Shown piece after piece: positions 63,470 to 64,000 of a stretch of DNA of 64,000 bases. Numbering within the stretch: the stretch's first letter is position 1; every line of letters begins with the position of its first letter. The notes beneath the pieces are model-generated. The model saw only the letters and a list, made by a program, of their open reading frames with translations, made no database searches and was not told where the DNA came from. Both the position numbers and the translations under genes were made by a program. The DNA is from Manduca sexta (taxonomy: Eukaryota; Arthropoda; Insecta; Lepidoptera; Sphingidae), in the NCBI RefSeq assembly GCF_014839805.1, contig NC_051115.1:5553299-5617298 (forward strand), given 5' to 3'.

Positions 63470-64000
63470 AGCGCCAAATCTTGACATTTTCTTTCCTAAT
63501 GATTTCTTAGGTTTACACGAATGTTAGACATTTAAATTACACTATTTTACGAATTTTATCGCGGTTATAATATTATATACTTTTCTCCCGACGTTTCGAA
63601 GACTTTGCAGCCTTCATGGTCACGGTGGGGACTGAGGTGTTGTCCATCCGCAAAGTGACAGTTACAATATCTACCTACATTTTATAAATATACAACTTTT
63701 TAAATTTGTTTAGCTGTTGGTGGTCCGATTTTCTTTCCTCCCTAACATTGGTGGAGAATAAAGCCAACAAAATAACTTCCATTAGTTGTTATGGTTGCTC
63801 AATCTCTCGATCTCAATCGCCTTTTTTGATCTATCTCAAAAATGGACCAATCAGAACAAAGTATTTTTTGACATTACAAATGAGTTATTATGATTGGTTC
63901 ATTCTCGGAATCGGATTGGAGATTAAGATTGTTTATTGAAAACGGCCGTGAATTGATAAGCGACCATTGATTGATGTGTAACATCAGCCGTGTATTTTTT
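63470..64000. other. Upstream of the BEN gene; dispersed repeat
   Basis: 63540-63640 (cccgacgtttcgaagacttt, gcagccttcatggtcacgg) is a repeat end related to 44568-44692. The remainder has paired sequences such as ctgattggtcc-like segments but no recognised gene. A 5' UTR exon and promoter of the BEN gene are expected here or further right. Confidence 0.4.

Overview
The window is from a moth or butterfly nuclear genome. It has intron-rich conserved animal genes with GT-AG introns. It is also saturated with repeats typical of Lepidoptera: tRNA-derived SINEs, non-autonomous Helitrons ending in a GC-rich hairpin plus CTAGT, hAT-like MITEs with 8-bp target duplications, RTE-type LINE 3' ends, and satellites. 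Low GC and the absence of operons, ribosome binding sites or prokaryotic gene spacing agree with this. There is no plasmid, phage or CRISPR signal.

Three host genes can be reconstructed exon by exon from reading-frame continuity and splice sites. (1) Minus strand, 29132 down to 6344 and on past the left edge: cytosolic aconitase / iron regulatory protein 1. Eleven exons give residues 1-399 of about 890. The C-terminal half, with the Fe-S cysteines, must lie beyond the 118-bp satellite. (2) Plus strand, 30816-46795: Ran GTPase-activating protein (RanGAP1). All 13 coding exons are present, 564 residues: leucine-rich repeats, acidic stretch, C-terminal domain and a possible SUMO motif. It is head-to-head with IRP1 across about 1.7 kb. 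(3) Minus strand, 63458 down to 59505: a BEN-domain protein of 352 residues in three exons. Its terminal BEN exon exists twice (59505-60259 and 53794-54548) because a block of 5-6 kb is tandemly duplicated around a 500-N assembly gap.

Layout: 1-5593 is a 118-bp satellite with higher-order structure. 5600-29130 is the IRP1 introns and exons with many nested transposons. 29133-30815 is the divergent promoter interval. 30816-46795 is RanGAP1, whose introns carry a SINE-tail satellite (39070-40550), an inverted SINE pair, a long perfect foldback, and an intact 219-codon ORF of unknown role that contains SINE sequence. 46800-53790 is intergenic: a broken THAP-finger ORF between inverted repeats, an RTE LINE end and Helitrons. 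53794-63458 is the BEN gene and its duplicated block. 63459-64000 shows only dispersed-repeat sequence.

No biochemical link among the three genes is implied. IRP1 acts in iron homeostasis and the citrate/isocitrate reaction, RanGAP1 in nuclear transport, and the BEN protein probably in chromatin or DNA binding. What is unusual is the repeat biology: SINE tails turning into satellites, MITEs sitting within about 35 nt of splice sites, and a duplicated terminal exon with a sharply diverged patch. All calls come from reading the sequence; no database search was run.
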